DNA of 64,000 bases from Tridacna crocea. Lineage: Eukaryota; Mollusca; Bivalvia; Cardiida; Cardiidae. The notes beneath the pieces are model-generated. The model saw only the letters and a list, made by a program, of their open reading frames with translations. It did not search any database and had not been told where the DNA came from. The DNA lies in NCBI GenBank assembly GCA_943736015.1, contig OX031059.1, positions 49,425,159-49,489,158 of the forward strand. Direction: 5' to 3'. A program made the translations under genes and the position numbers. Positions 41,456-51,338 of this stretch are shown here, one piece after another (position 1 is the first letter of the stretch; each line of letters opens with the position of its first letter).

Positions 41456-41461
41456 CCTTAC

Positions 41462-41510
41462 CTCCGTTAACGCATGTAGCTGGCCCTCATGAACACAGAC
41501 CCCCATAAAC
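41462..41510 (-). CDS. TESK: TESK-type kinase exon (beta4-beta5, hinge)
   Basis: A 49-base micro-exon: one base completing the split Arg codon, then 16 codons reading FMGVCVHEGQLHALTE. Acceptor is CCTTTTTTGCAG and donor is GTAAGG, both on the minus strand. The peptide matches the TESK hinge region (FMGVCVHQGQLHALTE in vertebrate members, from memory). It joins in frame to the upstream exon at 45400 and, ending in phase 0, to YIAGG of the exon at 9191-9340. It is far too short for ordinary ORF calling and is supported by phase, splice sites and family pattern together. The intron on its 3' side is about 32.1 kb. Confidence 0.9.
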
Positions 41511-41575
41511 CTGCAAAAAAGGTATACAAATCTACTTGAAAGCTATCAGTATATAGACTTCAACATTGTTTAATC

Positions 41576-41801
41576 GGAGGCTTTACCAACAAAAAAATTT
41601 TAGCCTAGACCAAATTGAAAGCATTTGCAGACAACAATTTCAATGTGGCTGAAAGAGTGCAATTCTTTCTTGATCAGGTCGAAAACATTGCGGAAAAAGA
41701 GAAAATGCTGGTTACCAGCGTTTTCTCCTTTTCCCATGATGTTTTCAGGAGCTTTGTCTCTGAGGGTCGTCAAAAGTGAGTATTGTGTGGTAAAGGGTTA
41801 A
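41576..41801 (-). mobile_element. Palindromic MITE, A
   Basis: GGCTTTACCAACAAAAAAAT start; TTAA 41798-41801 at the right. CATTGCGGAAAAAGAG arm against CCCATGATG. It begins 66 bases upstream of the micro-exon acceptor. Confidence 0.87.
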
Positions 41802-42259
41802 CCTCATTTGCCAAGCCATTTTACTTATCTGTCATACTTTTAAGTTCTACAGCATATAGGAATTAGTGTCTAATAAAAACTTGTTCAAACATTTCAAAAC
41901 CTCGATACCCTCTTTCCCCTCATCACTCTATTAATTTTATCAATCATTCTGAAACAGTCTTTGATTTTTATCTTTAAGATAAATTGAAGCCAATATCATA
42001 AACATATGTTCCCCTATTAAATAACTTACACGGAAATGAGTGCTTGTTAATCACCTGTAATTTCTCTTCTCACCCATTCGTTTCATGTGTGTTCAAGTAT
42101 CGCACTCATTGGTTTCATGTTTGTTCAAGTATCGAAAATTAAAACTTTAAGTTTATTATGCATATTCAAAGTTTTTTGCCAAAGCTTTGTGCTAAGAAAT
42201 AATGCCAGAGCTCTAGATAAGAAGGAGAGATGGTATTCTAAATCCATTATTTCTCTTCC

Positions 42260-42334
42260 AAACCCTATGTTGTGGGTACTCATTAGAATTGTCTCGACAA
42301 AACAATTCTAATGAGTAACCATAACATAGGGTTT
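42260..42334. repeat. Foldback hairpin, about 33-bp arms
   Basis: AAACCCTATGTTGTGGGTAC then TCATTAGAATTGT inverted as ACAATTCTAATGA and GTAACCATAACATAGGGTTT. The loop is nine bases. No homologue elsewhere in the window. Confidence 0.85.
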
Positions 42335-42429
42335 AGTGTAGAACAACTAATATTTCTGATCATGAAATCAAAATTACTCCCTCTATCTGGAGCACGGACG
42401 TCTTATTACTGACTTAACCATATATATTT

Positions 42430-42648
42430 TTAACCTATTACCACATGGAAAAATTTTAGACCTATTGAAATTGAAAGCATTTGCAGACGACAATTTCAGA
42501 GTGGCTCATGTGGTGCAATTTTACTTTCATAGGGTAGAAAACTTTGTGGGAAAAGGAGAAAATGCATTTTTCTCCTTTTCCCACAATGTTTTCTAAAGGT
42601 TTCTTTCTCAGGGGCGTCAAAAGTAGGGATTGTGTGGTAATGAGTTAA
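42430..42648 (-). mobile_element. TTAA palindromic MITE, A, centre deleted
   Basis: TTAA 42430-42433 and 42645-42648. The palindrome (about 42536-42593) runs GGAGAAAATGCATTTTTCTCC: the usual GCTGGTTACCA tip is missing while both stems remain. Confidence 0.9.
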
Positions 42649-42663
42649 GCTGTCCAAATTGAA

Positions 42664-42762
42664 AGGATCCTGTATGGCTCAGCAGTAAAGCTAAGGACTA
42701 ATAGAAGCTGGAGGTCCCAGGTTAAAGTCTCACTGGAAACATTGTGTTTCGTCTAGGACAAT
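42664..42762 (+). mobile_element. tRNA-derived SINE
   Basis: TGGCTCAGCAGTAAAGC (A box) and GGTCCCAGGTTAAAGTC (B box) then TCACTGG; same family as the tRNA-like part at 32060. It is inserted between MITE fragments (GCTGTCCAAATTGAAAG and GTCGTTTGGTAAAGTG). Confidence 0.7.
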
Positions 42763-42888
42763 TCTGAAATATTGTCGTTTGGTAAAGTGTTAAATGCGGA
42801 CAAGTGTTAGTTTTTGTCCTCTGCTACAGACTTGACTTTTGAATTTTAACTGCAAATGTCACCCATTCAGGCGAAGCATTGTCAAGGG

Positions 42889-43123
42889 TTAACTCATTAC
42901 CAAACGACAAAATTTTTGGCTTGTCCAAATTGAAAGCATTGAATTTTGCAGACGACAAAATAGAAGTGACTGAAAATTTGAAATTTGTATTGTGAAGGGT
43001 AGAAAATATTGTGGGAAAAGGAGAAAATGCTGGTTACCAGCATTTTCTCCTTTTCCCACAATGTTTTCTAAAGGCCTCTTTCTCCGGGTCATCAAAAGTA
43101 GGGATTGTGTGGTAATGGGTTAA
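42889..43123 (-). mobile_element. TTAA palindromic MITE, A, full length
   Basis: TTAA 42889-42892 and 43120-43123. Palindrome 43002-43068. A 5-base GAATT duplication interrupts GCATTTGCAG. Confidence 0.92.
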
Positions 43124-43221
43124 GAGGTGATAAGATTCCTGGGTACTCAAGAAGAGAGCCCATCAAACTTATCAACAGTACTGGGGTTGTGGGCTACCTG
43201 TTGTCACCGTATTTCTCCTTT

Positions 43222-43441
43222 GCCATTTACCACACAATCCAGAGTTTTAAAGACCAAAGAAAATGTCTTTTGAAAACATTATGGGAAAAGGAAAAAATGC
43301 TGTTTCCAGCATTTTCTCCTTTCCTCATAAAGTTTTCTACCCTACAACATACAAATCTCATAATCTGAGCTACATTTGATTTGCTGTCTGCACATGCTTT
43401 TCACTCATACCACTCTAGTGTTTCTTAGCGTGGTAAAGTTA
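43222..43441 (+). mobile_element. Palindromic MITE, A
   Basis: CATTTACCACACAATCC start. Centre shortened to GCTGTTTCCAGC; right end AGCGTGGTAAAG. Confidence 0.78.
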
Positions 43442-43527
43442 GATCCTTCAAAAACTCCCACACAAATAGCTGACTCATGTGTCTATGTGTGTCACAAGAT
43501 CAGCAGGTCATTTAAACTCTGGTTCAC

Positions 43528-43733
43528 ACTACAAAATTTAAAAAATTTTAAGCTTGTCCAACTTGCATTTGCAGATGATGGTTTATATGTCACTTAAGTA
43601 GTGGAATTTGTCTTACAAAGGATAGAAAACATTGTGGGGAAAAGGCGAAAATGCTGGTTACCATTTTCTCCTTTTCCAACAATGTTTTCTTTCTTGTGGT
43701 CATTAAAAGTCAGGATCACATGATAAGAGTTAA
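43528..43733 (-). mobile_element. Palindromic MITE, A, right inner arm shortened
   Basis: GGGGAAAAGGCGAAAATGCTGGTTACC is followed directly by ATTTTCTCC, so GAGC of the right arm is missing. Ends AAGAGTTAA. Confidence 0.78.
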
Positions 43734-44042
43734 ATTTGGACATAGTCTTTGATTCTGTTGTATGGTAAAGATTTAATATTCCAAACTACTGTTGACCCAT
43801 GAGCAAACTGTTAAGAAAATCACATTTGTCACAATGGATTAAAATACATTCCATGGTCAAATTATTTGAAATTTTTGAAAATGAGAAACATGAAAATTTG
43901 CAATGATTCATTTGCATCTAACACCAGCTGACCTATCTAAGTCACAACACTTCTATTGTCTAACCCCTGTCAGCTGTACTTAATTCACCTACTTTCCAAT
44001 TAACATGACATTATTATTGTGGAAGCTACCTGAGCTTTAAGT

Positions 44043-44271
44043 CTAAACCCATTACCACTCAATCCCTACTTTTGACGACACTGAGAAAGAAGCCTTTTGA
44101 AAACAATGTGCGAAAAGGAGAAAATGCTGTTAACCAGCATTTTCTCCTTTTCCCCCGATGTTCTGTACCTTCACAAAACAAATTTCAAATTTTCATTCAC
44201 TTTATTTTGTCAACTGCAAACTGCCTTCAATTTGGACAAGCCTAAACTTTTGTCATTTGGTAATGAGTTAA
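44043..44271 (+). mobile_element. TTAA palindromic MITE, A
   Basis: CTAAACCCATTACCACTC start, TTAA 44268-44271 end. Centre GCTGTTAACCAGC; outer arm TTCCCCCGATG. Confidence 0.88.
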
Positions 44272-45188
44272 ATGCCTTTCACAATTACATTTACTTATGG
44301 AATTAGCCTAGATCAAGATCAGACTGCACAAAAAGCTCATGCATGTCATAAAAATTTGAATTTGTTACATAGTTCAGATAAAAGTTTTATCTAAATGTTG
44401 TGAATGAGTTACTGATATGAATTTTCACACCTGTCTCACAACAAAGTGTTATCTTTTTCCTCATAAGGACAGTGTTGGACCCATCTTACAGAGAAATATT
44501 CTTGCCTTATGGGCGCCTATTGGTAAATTAAAATTGCATCTATTTGCAATTAAATTTATACATTTTTTTTTTGCAAAGATGTCTTCTACTAAATCTGTTT
44601 TTCTCTTTTTTTTCCAATTCTTTTTCCCATTCCTTTTGCCTGGTCTTCTACTTCTCATAAGGTGAAAAATCTCAATCAATAAGCTGATTAAAGAAAATTA
44701 ATATTCACACTGACAGAGACATACCACAAAGACAGACAACATGGTCTACAGCATCAAGCAACTGAAAACAAAGACTTCTGATCTTGGGATCATTAGATCC
44801 ACATTAATGATTTCTGATTTTGGAACATTTTGAAATGTTTTAGTCACATTTTGTTGTAAAACTCATATTTCTGGTGTAATAGATGGCAGTCATTGTAGAT
44901 TGTGTTTGCAATGCTAAAACACTCTGATACAGAATGTCCGGCTATTGTGAAACTGTAGTTTCTAACTGATAGAAAATGTCTGTTCCTTCCAAGCCATTTC
45001 TCTTTTGCTACTTTGTGGTAACACAATTTTGTGAACTTAAAAACCTTATTAATTTTGATATCATTACACAATTAAAGCTTTTCAGGTATCAAACCATCTT
45101 TTAGCAAGCACTGACAAACCCTGAAAACTTGAGAATACTCAGGGCTAGATGTGGTATGTTTGTTTGTATCATTTTTTCTTTACCCCCT
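44272..45188. other. Intronic stretch without recognised features
   Basis: Contains one AGATCAGACTGCAC single arm (44315) and long T runs (44560-44630). The open frames there are low-complexity. No exon signature. Confidence 0.5.
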
Positions 45189-45372
45189 TTTTAACCAGTG
45201 CCAGACAATCTCACATACCGGGTATATTAAAATCCATGTGAGAAAAGGAGAAAGTGCTGAACTCTCCCATTTCCATGATGCTACCATTCAGACAAATTGC
45301 ATCACTTGAGCCATCTAATTTGTCCCCTGCAAATGCTTCCAACTGGGACCGTCCAATGATTTGTAGGGTTAA
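45189..45372 (+). mobile_element. Palindromic MITE, A, diverged, next to a kinase exon
   Basis: TTAACCAGTGCCAGACAATC start; TTAA 45369-45372 end. Left arm AAATCCATGTGAGAAAAGGA, right arm largely deleted (CTCTCCCATTTCC). It lies 27 bases from the exon at 45400. Confidence 0.8.
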
Positions 45373-45399
45373 CAATACAAAAATCTCATTTTCACTCAC

Positions 45400-45521
45400 C
45401 TGAGAATATTTTTATGTGAAAGTCGGTTCATCAACTGAAGTTCTCGTAACACATTTGGCTTGTTATCTTGGACTTTGTTCATCTTCAAACACTGTACAGC
45501 ACCCGTTGTTTTATGAGTAAC
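45400..45521 (-). CDS. TESK: TESK-type kinase exon (beta3 lysine to alphaC helix)
   Basis: Internal coding exon of 122 bases giving 40 codons plus two bases of a split arginine codon. The peptide runs from VTHKTTGAV through LKMN (beta3 ATP-anchoring lysine, residue 13), [10 protein letters not shown] (alphaC glutamate, residue 27) to SHKNIL. Seen: acceptor CTCTTTCAG before GTT and donor GTGAGT after AG. The split AG joins the G that opens the exon at 41462-41510 and completes Arg. Known family: TESK kinases (LIMK/TESK) phosphorylate cofilin and regulate actin; the LKMN...REVQLMNRL...HPNILRFMGVC pattern is typical of them. The preceding glycine-loop exon should enter in phase 0 and was not found up to 64000. 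A MITE ends 27 bases beyond the donor. Confidence 0.9.
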
Positions 45522-45611
45522 CTGAAAGAGAACAAAACAAAAATATCTGTAAAAAGATATTCAGTGTGTACATGCATTGATGGGAGACATAAATTTCTGC
45601 CTCCTTATATT

Positions 45612-46052
45612 ATTGCTTTACCATACAGCCCTGTGCTTTCATGACCAAGAGGGAAGCCCTATAAACTCATTACCAAATAACAATATTTTAGGCTTGTCCA
45701 AATCGAAAGCATTTGCAGACAAAAAATTAAAAGTGACTGAAAATTTGATTTTTGTTTTGTGAAGAGTAGAAAGCATTGCTGGAAAATGAAAAAATACTGG
45801 TTACCAGCATTTTCTCCTTTTACCACAATGTTTTCAGAAGGCCTCTCTGCTAGGGTTGTTAAAAGTAGGGATTCTGTGGTAAGGGGTTAAATACATTACG
45901 GCAAAAACAAACATGTAGGTTACCATTATTTTCTCCTTTTCCAATTTATTCTATCCTTTAAATGACAAATCCTAGCATGCAAGTTGAATTTAATTTGTCC
46001 TCTGATTTCAATTTTGACCTGTCTGAACTGTTTACTGTTTGGTAAAGGATCA
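45612..46052 (+). mobile_element. Older palindromic MITE split by a nested copy
   Basis: ATTGCTTTACCATACAGCCC to GAGGGAAGCCC, interrupted, then ATACATTACGGCAAAAAC, GGTTACCATTATTTTCTCC and TTTGGTAAAGGATC. Confidence 0.65.
45664..45890 (-). mobile_element. Palindromic MITE, A, nested
   Basis: AAACTCATTACCAAATAAC start; TTAA 45887-45890 end. The left arm is changed (GCTGGAAAATGAAAAAATAC), the right arm is near consensus. Confidence 0.85.
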
Positions 46053-46161
46053 GATTTTGGCACTCACTGATCTCTCAATCGGTTTCATTTATGGTTTATG
46101 TGACTGCCATTTGTTTTTCCAAGATGTCTTCTTGGAAGTCTGATCTTGATCTAAACATTCA

Positions 46162-47574
46162 AACAAGAGCTGCAAATTGTCGCAAGATACGCCCGTCTTA
46201 CCCCAAGTTGTAAAGCTGGGGCATGCACCGGACAAAATTCAAGTATGAAAAACAACAAAGGGCAATAACTCAAAAATTAAGCAAGCAAGATTTGTGATTT
46301 CTGTGCACTGCACTCCCCCTTGATGAGATCTATCCACCCATGAAATTTCATAACCCTAGCTAGTATAGTTTTAGAGATATGCTTCGGACAAAAATCAAGT
46401 ATGAAAAACGACAAAGGGCAATAACTCAAAAATTAAGCAAGCAAGAGTTATGATTCCTGTGCACTGCACTCCGCCTCGGTGAGATCTATCCACCCATGAA
46501 ATTTCATAACCGTAGCTAGTATAGTTTTGGAGATATTCACTGGACAAAATTCAAGTATAAATAAAAAATGACAAAGGGCAATAACTGAAAAATTAAGAAA
46601 GCAAGAGTTATGATTCTTGTGCACTGCACTCCCCCTCAGTGGGATCTATCCACCCATGAAATTTCATAACCCTAGCTACTATAGTTCTGAAGATATGCTC
46701 CGGACAAAATTCAAGTATGAAAAACAACAAAGGGCAATAACTCAAAAATTAAGCAAGCAAGATTTGTGATTTGTGTGCACTGCACCCCCCATCGATGAGA
46801 TCTATCCACCCATGAAATTTCATAACCCTAGGTAGTATAGTATTGGAGATATGCTTCGGACAAAAATCAAGTATGAAAAACGACAAAGGGCAATAACTCA
46901 AAAATTAAGCAAGCAAGAGTTATGATTCCTGTGCACTGCACCCTGCCTCGGTGAGATCTATCCACCCATGAAATTTCATAACCCTAGTCAGTATAGTTTT
47001 GGAGATTTTCACCGGACAAAATTCAAGTATAAAAAACAACAAAGGGCAATAACTCAAAAATTAAGCAAGCAAGAGTTATGATTCTTGTGCACTGCACTCC
47101 CCCTCAGTGAGATCTATCCACCCATGAAATTTCATAACCCTAGCTACTATAGTTTTGGAGATATGCTCCGGACAAAATTAAAGTATGAAAAACAACAAAG
47201 GGCAATAACTCAAAAATTAAGCAAGCAATAGTTATGATTCTTGTGCACTGCACTCCCCCTCGATGAGATCTATCCACCCATGAAATTTCATAACCCTAGC
47301 TAGTATAGTTTTGGAGATATGCTCCGGACAAAATTCAAGTATGAAAAACAACAAAGGGCAATAACTCAAAAAATGAAGCAAGCAAGAGTTATGATTCCTG
47401 TGCACTGCACTCCGCCTCAATGAGATCTATCCATCCATGAAATTTCATAACCCTAGCTATTATAGTTTTGGAGATATGCTCCGGACAAAGAACTGGACGC
47501 CGCCCGCCCGCCCGGACGCCCGCCCGCCCGCCACGGGTGATCCCATAATACGTCCCGTCTTCGACGGGCGTATA
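46162..47574 (-). mobile_element. Tandem-core element with GGGC-rich head, copy 2, inverted
   Basis: Reverse-complement relative of the element at 13721: starts AACAAGAGCTGCAAATTGTC and GATACGCCCGTCTTACCCC, about nine units of roughly 157 bp, then CCGCCCGCCCGCCCGG and CGTCTTCGACGGGCGTATA. It has one or two units fewer than copy 1. Frames within it are periodic artefacts. Confidence 0.87.
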
Positions 47575-47749
47575 AAAAGGTAATTGATACCTGGTTCAGT
47601 GCAAAAAGCGGGGCCATTTTTGTTTTTTTTTAACTTTCAGTCTGTGTATTCAATTTTTTTGATAAATACTACAAAATATACTTTCTCTGTGATCATAAAG
47701 AAACCCTCTGTAAAATGGTGCAAGTCTGGCCTTCAAATAACTGGTTTAT

Positions 47750-47940
47750 TACTAGGTTGCAACAACCCTGAAAAAACTTTGTAGGAAGTAGAGAACACAC
47801 TGCTAGACGCTTTACGCCTTTTTACACAAAACTCTCAAAGATTATTTCAACAATTTGAGCCACACTAAATTCAGTGTCTGCAAGTGCTTCCAATTTGGAC
47901 AAGATTACAAGTTTGTCACTTGAACAGGAATTAAGTCAAA
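47750..47940 (+). mobile_element. Palindromic MITE remnant, A, old
   Basis: CAACAACCCTGAAAAAACTT, TTTGAGCCACACTAAATTC, GTCTGCAAGTGCTTCC; palindrome lost. Confidence 0.5.
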
Positions 47941-47984
47941 GATGAATAATTTCTTACTACTTTACTGTTTTTCTATAGTCAACT

Positions 47985-48214
47985 TTAGGCCTTAACTTTC
48001 TGTCATGTGATAAGATAACAGTCTTGTCCAAATTGCAAACATTTGCAGACGACATATGAGGCTAAAATGATCAAATTTGGCTTTGATAAGGTAGAAAACA
48101 TTGTTGGAAAATGAGAAAATGCTGGTTACCAGCATTTTCTCCTTTTCCTACAATGTTTTCAAAAGGCCTCTTCCATGGGGGTCTTGAAAACTTGTGATTG
48201 TGTGGCAATGGGTT
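47985..48214 (-). mobile_element. TTAA palindromic MITE, A
   Basis: CTTAACTTTCTGTCATGTG start, GGGTTAA end. Paired outer changes GTTGGAAAATG left and CCTACAATG right; centre GGTTACC. Confidence 0.85.
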
Positions 48215-48396
48215 AAAAGAACCAAGATTAGTAGGTATATAAATAGCTATGAGTATGTATACAATATATATTTGTCATTCTTTTATATCACCCCACATGA
48301 AGTTTTTCAGAAATGAATGAATGGCAACACAAAAATCTCCTTTACCTACTTTCTCACTGACAGACAATTAATTTAGCATTCTAAAAATCATGATGA

Positions 48397-48605
48397 CTTA
48401 AACTATTTACCAACCCACAAAACTTTAGACTGGACCAAATTGAAAGTATTAGCAGATGACAAAATAAATGTGACTCAAAAACCTAAGTGTTTTGGGAAGG
48501 GTAGGAAACATTGTGGGGGAAAAGGAGAAAATGCTGGTGACAATGTTTTCAAAAGGCCTCTTCCTCAGGGTCGTGAAAACCAGGTATTGTTTGGTAAAGG
48601 GTTAA
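48397..48605 (-). mobile_element. Palindromic MITE, A, right arm deleted
   Basis: GTGGGGGAAAAGGAGAAAAT then GCTGGT joins GACAATGTTTTC: the centre and most of the right arm are missing, with both termini kept. Right TTAA present. Confidence 0.87.
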
Positions 48606-48639
48606 GACACAAAGAGAGAACTCCACTTTATTTTCAATG

Positions 48640-48960
48640 CTTTCAGCGTTATTTACCATATATTACCACCACCAATCCACCTATCTATGCTTTCCTGGAG
48701 TTTCTTTCACCAGTACCACACCTGATTCTGTTCAAGTCATCAGATACTTTCAAACTGAAACATACTTGAGATAGTGTTTTGCACTGAGAGAGAAATGGCA
48801 GAACTATGTCACTATCATCAGCCCTCTGAAATAATTTGGCTTAGCAAGGGAATCAAACCTGCAACCTCTTGGATTTGAGCGGTTTGGGTTACAAACTGAG
48901 CCACTCAGGCTAAGCTGGCAGTCATCAGTGCTACAATTCAAATTTCTCACAGCACAGTCT
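48640..48960 (-). mobile_element. tRNA-derived SINE with conserved body
   Basis: Body CCACCTATCTATGCTTTCCTG; tRNA-like head on the minus strand: GTGGCTCAGTTTGTAACCC and GTTGCAGGTTTGATTCC (plus near 48850-48915). Confidence 0.7.
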
Positions 48961-49010
48961 TGTAAGTTCCCATTATATATTGTAAAAACTTCATAAAAGA
49001 TTTAACACTT

Positions 49011-49173
49011 TAACTCTTTACCAAACACATGCCCAACATGTATTGGGGTTGAATGCCAATTTAACAGTAACAACCCTGAGAAAGAAGCCTTTAGAAAACA
49101 TTGTGGGAAAAGGAGAAAATGATGGTAACCAATTTGTACCAGTCTAAAATTTTCTTGTGTGGTAAAGAGTTAA
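49011..49173 (+). mobile_element. Palindromic MITE, A, right arm deleted
   Basis: TTAA 49011-49014 and 49170-49173. The left arm is complete to GATGGTAACC, then joins AATTTGTACCAGTC of the far right flank. About 45 foreign bases sit in the left flank. Confidence 0.85.
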
Positions 49174-49510
49174 TAATGTAGCATCTTCAAGCACAAGACT
49201 TTGAAAGCATCATTGTAAAATAACAAAAAATCTTGATGTACAATGTTTTTCTTTAATAAATACATGAACAAATATTGTGGCAAATGAAAATTTTGTTTGC
49301 TTTGAGCAATTATCTTCTTTCTCCCCATGGTCATAACTAGTCTGCAGCTTGAACAGAAAACATCATCTGCATAAGGCAATGCAATAATGATAATGAGGAG
49401 AATATACAGTAACAACCATAAATCAAGAACCAAACCAGCTTGACCTTGTTTGCCATTCAAAGCCTGTCTATCTATAACCCATAAGTACCATAATATCTAT
49501 ATCTGTAGAC

Positions 49511-49737
49511 TTAACTCTTTACCAAACGACAACTTTTTGGACTGGACCAAATTGAAAGCATTGCAGATGCCAAGTAAGCATGACTCAAAAATTGAAACTT
49601 TACTTTAGAAGAGTAGAAAACATTGTGGTAAAAGGAGAAAATGCTGGCTACCAGCATTTTCTCCTTTCCCCACAATGTTTTCTAAAGCCTTCTCTTTTAG
49701 GGTCGTTAAAAGTCACAATTGTGTGGTAAAGAGTTAA
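49511..49737 (-). mobile_element. TTAA palindromic MITE, A, full length
   Basis: TTAA 49511-49514 and 49734-49737. Centre GGCTACC; outer-arm mismatches GTGGTAAAAGG and CCTTTCCCCAC. Confidence 0.91.
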
Positions 49738-49795
49738 TGGTTAATTTTAGGTCAGACTGTGTCAATAAATCAGCAGTATAAATAGCAAGTATCAA

Positions 49796-50030
49796 TTCCT
49801 TACCGAAAACAAATGTTTAAGACATGTCCAAATTCAAAGCATTTGCAGTTGACAGCATAAATGTGACTCAAAAACTGATATTTGTTTTGGGAGGGGAGGA
49901 AAACATTGTGGGAAATGGAGAAAATGCTGGTTACCAGCATTTTCTTCTTTTCCCACAATGCTTTCCCATGTTTTCAAAAGGGTTTTTTCTTACGATCATT
50001 GAAAGGGTCAGGATATGGCGTTAAGGGTCT
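49796..50030 (-). mobile_element. Palindromic MITE, A
   Basis: CCTTACCGAAAACAAATG start. Right outer arm partly duplicated (CACAATGCTTTCCCATGTTTTC). Right end GGCGTTAAGGG. Confidence 0.82.
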
Positions 50031-50079
50031 CTTCTTTTACTACTGAATAAATAAATCCCATTTTCGGCAGACATAGGGT

Positions 50080-50122
50080 GATCACGTACTATAGCTCACC
50101 TTTAGCACTTTGCGCTAGGAGA
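50080..50122. mobile_element. Solo 3' end of a GAGCTAA-type element
   Basis: TATAGCTCACCTTTAGCACT, TTGCGCTAGG resembles the 3' hairpin of the 9731 element; no matching 5' end nearby. Confidence 0.5.
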
Positions 50123-50885
50123 AAATGCTCTAAAAAGAAGGTCTAAAGCTGTGGACATGCAATAAGGGGTTGTCATCTTCACAATAATTACCATACTGTT
50201 AACAGTATAAATTAATTTCAAATACATTTCAAGGCCCACTTTGTTTACTTTTTGAAACTACTGTACCTTCAAGAATAAGAGAAATCCAAAAATAACATAT
50301 CACAATGAATGGTGTTACGGGTTAACTGTCAGGCTATTTGGTTTTTTTTTGTTTCTTCCACCTAATTTAATACATTTATGTTAAAAAAAAAATGACATGG
50401 TGTTTTATTACCTGTTTAGCATTATGCAAAACAGTACACTTTCTTAGCCCCGGCATACAATAAGTACACCACATGAAACTATTATATAATCTTCACGAGC
50501 CAAGGTTACGATCACTATGTGGATTTTACCTTGGCTGATTGAGCCCGATTTCGAGATTCCTGCAATGTGCCCTCTATTGGATGCTGGTTATTCCCCCCCT
50601 TTACATCATATTTCTAAAAGCCAATAAAATACTGTTTTACAAACCGCTTACGAATACACATGAAGCAATAAGCAGACATCCACATGTTTTTCCATGTTTA
50701 CCTTCTATTCGAAAGGTAGCGACTTTATTCTATTTTTATCAAAGATGAAATGCTACGGGCGATTTCATTTGTTGCAGTTAGAGCTGGCTGCATCCAATTA
50801 AAAAGCGTATCGGGGGAATGTAAAAATCAAGCTTGATCCGCCAAGGGTAGAGTAGCATAGCGAATCGTCAGCCTTGGCCTAGCTA
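50123..50885. other. Unassigned stretch
   Basis: Contains an inverted pairing of GCCAAGGTTACGATC near 50500 with GCCAAGG-type motifs near 50840-50880, but no convincing termini. No gene. Confidence 0.35.
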
Positions 50886-50887
50886 GC

Positions 50888-51085
50888 ATCTTCTGTACCC
50901 AACAATAGTATTTTTGACACATCCAAAATTGAAAGCATATGCAGACGACAAACAAGATGTTGCTCAAATTATGAGACATGTATCTAAGAGGATGCAAAAC
51001 ACTGTGGAAAAAGGTGAAAATGCTGGTTCCCAGCATTTTCTCCTTTTTCCACAATGTTTTCATAAGGTTTCCCCTTACTTTCATT
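50888..51085 (-). mobile_element. Palindromic MITE, A
   Basis: GTACCCAACAATAGTATTTT; palindrome CACTGTGGAAAAAGG with centre GGTTCCC. Right flank lost after CATAAGG. Confidence 0.78.
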
Positions 51086-51338
51086 TAATGAAAGAATTAT
51101 TCAGGCTATTAGCTTCAGCTTGGAAATGCTGTGTACTAATTTAAGGAGTGAAGGAAGTAGAATAGCTTTCTCCATCTTCAATGCTAAGAACTGCAATTAG
51201 CAATTCCTAGTATGGTACAATTAGGGACAATTACTGTTGTCATAATTTATTAACATAAGAAAACATTATTTTTTCCTTTCCACCATACTGACAGTTTTAA
51301 AGTTTTATCTAATCATGCTGTGTCTCAATGTTTCCAAA

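Larger units (their letters stand above)
9341..41461 (-). other. 32.1-kb TESK intron filled with transposons
   Basis: Bounded by the donor after the 41462-41510 exon and the acceptor before 9340. It contains one 145-bp satellite-bearing element, a second tandem-core element, the mariner relic with its 4-kb insert, and roughly fifty palindromic MITE copies in both orientations. I saw no convincing host exon of this or another gene inside it. Confidence 0.75.
41511..45399 (-). other. 3.9-kb TESK intron
   Basis: Lies between the two upstream kinase exons. It carries about seven palindromic MITEs, one tRNA-like SINE and a foldback hairpin. One MITE begins 66 bases from the acceptor side of the 49-base exon and another ends 27 bases from the donor of the 122-base exon. 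Confidence 0.75.
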
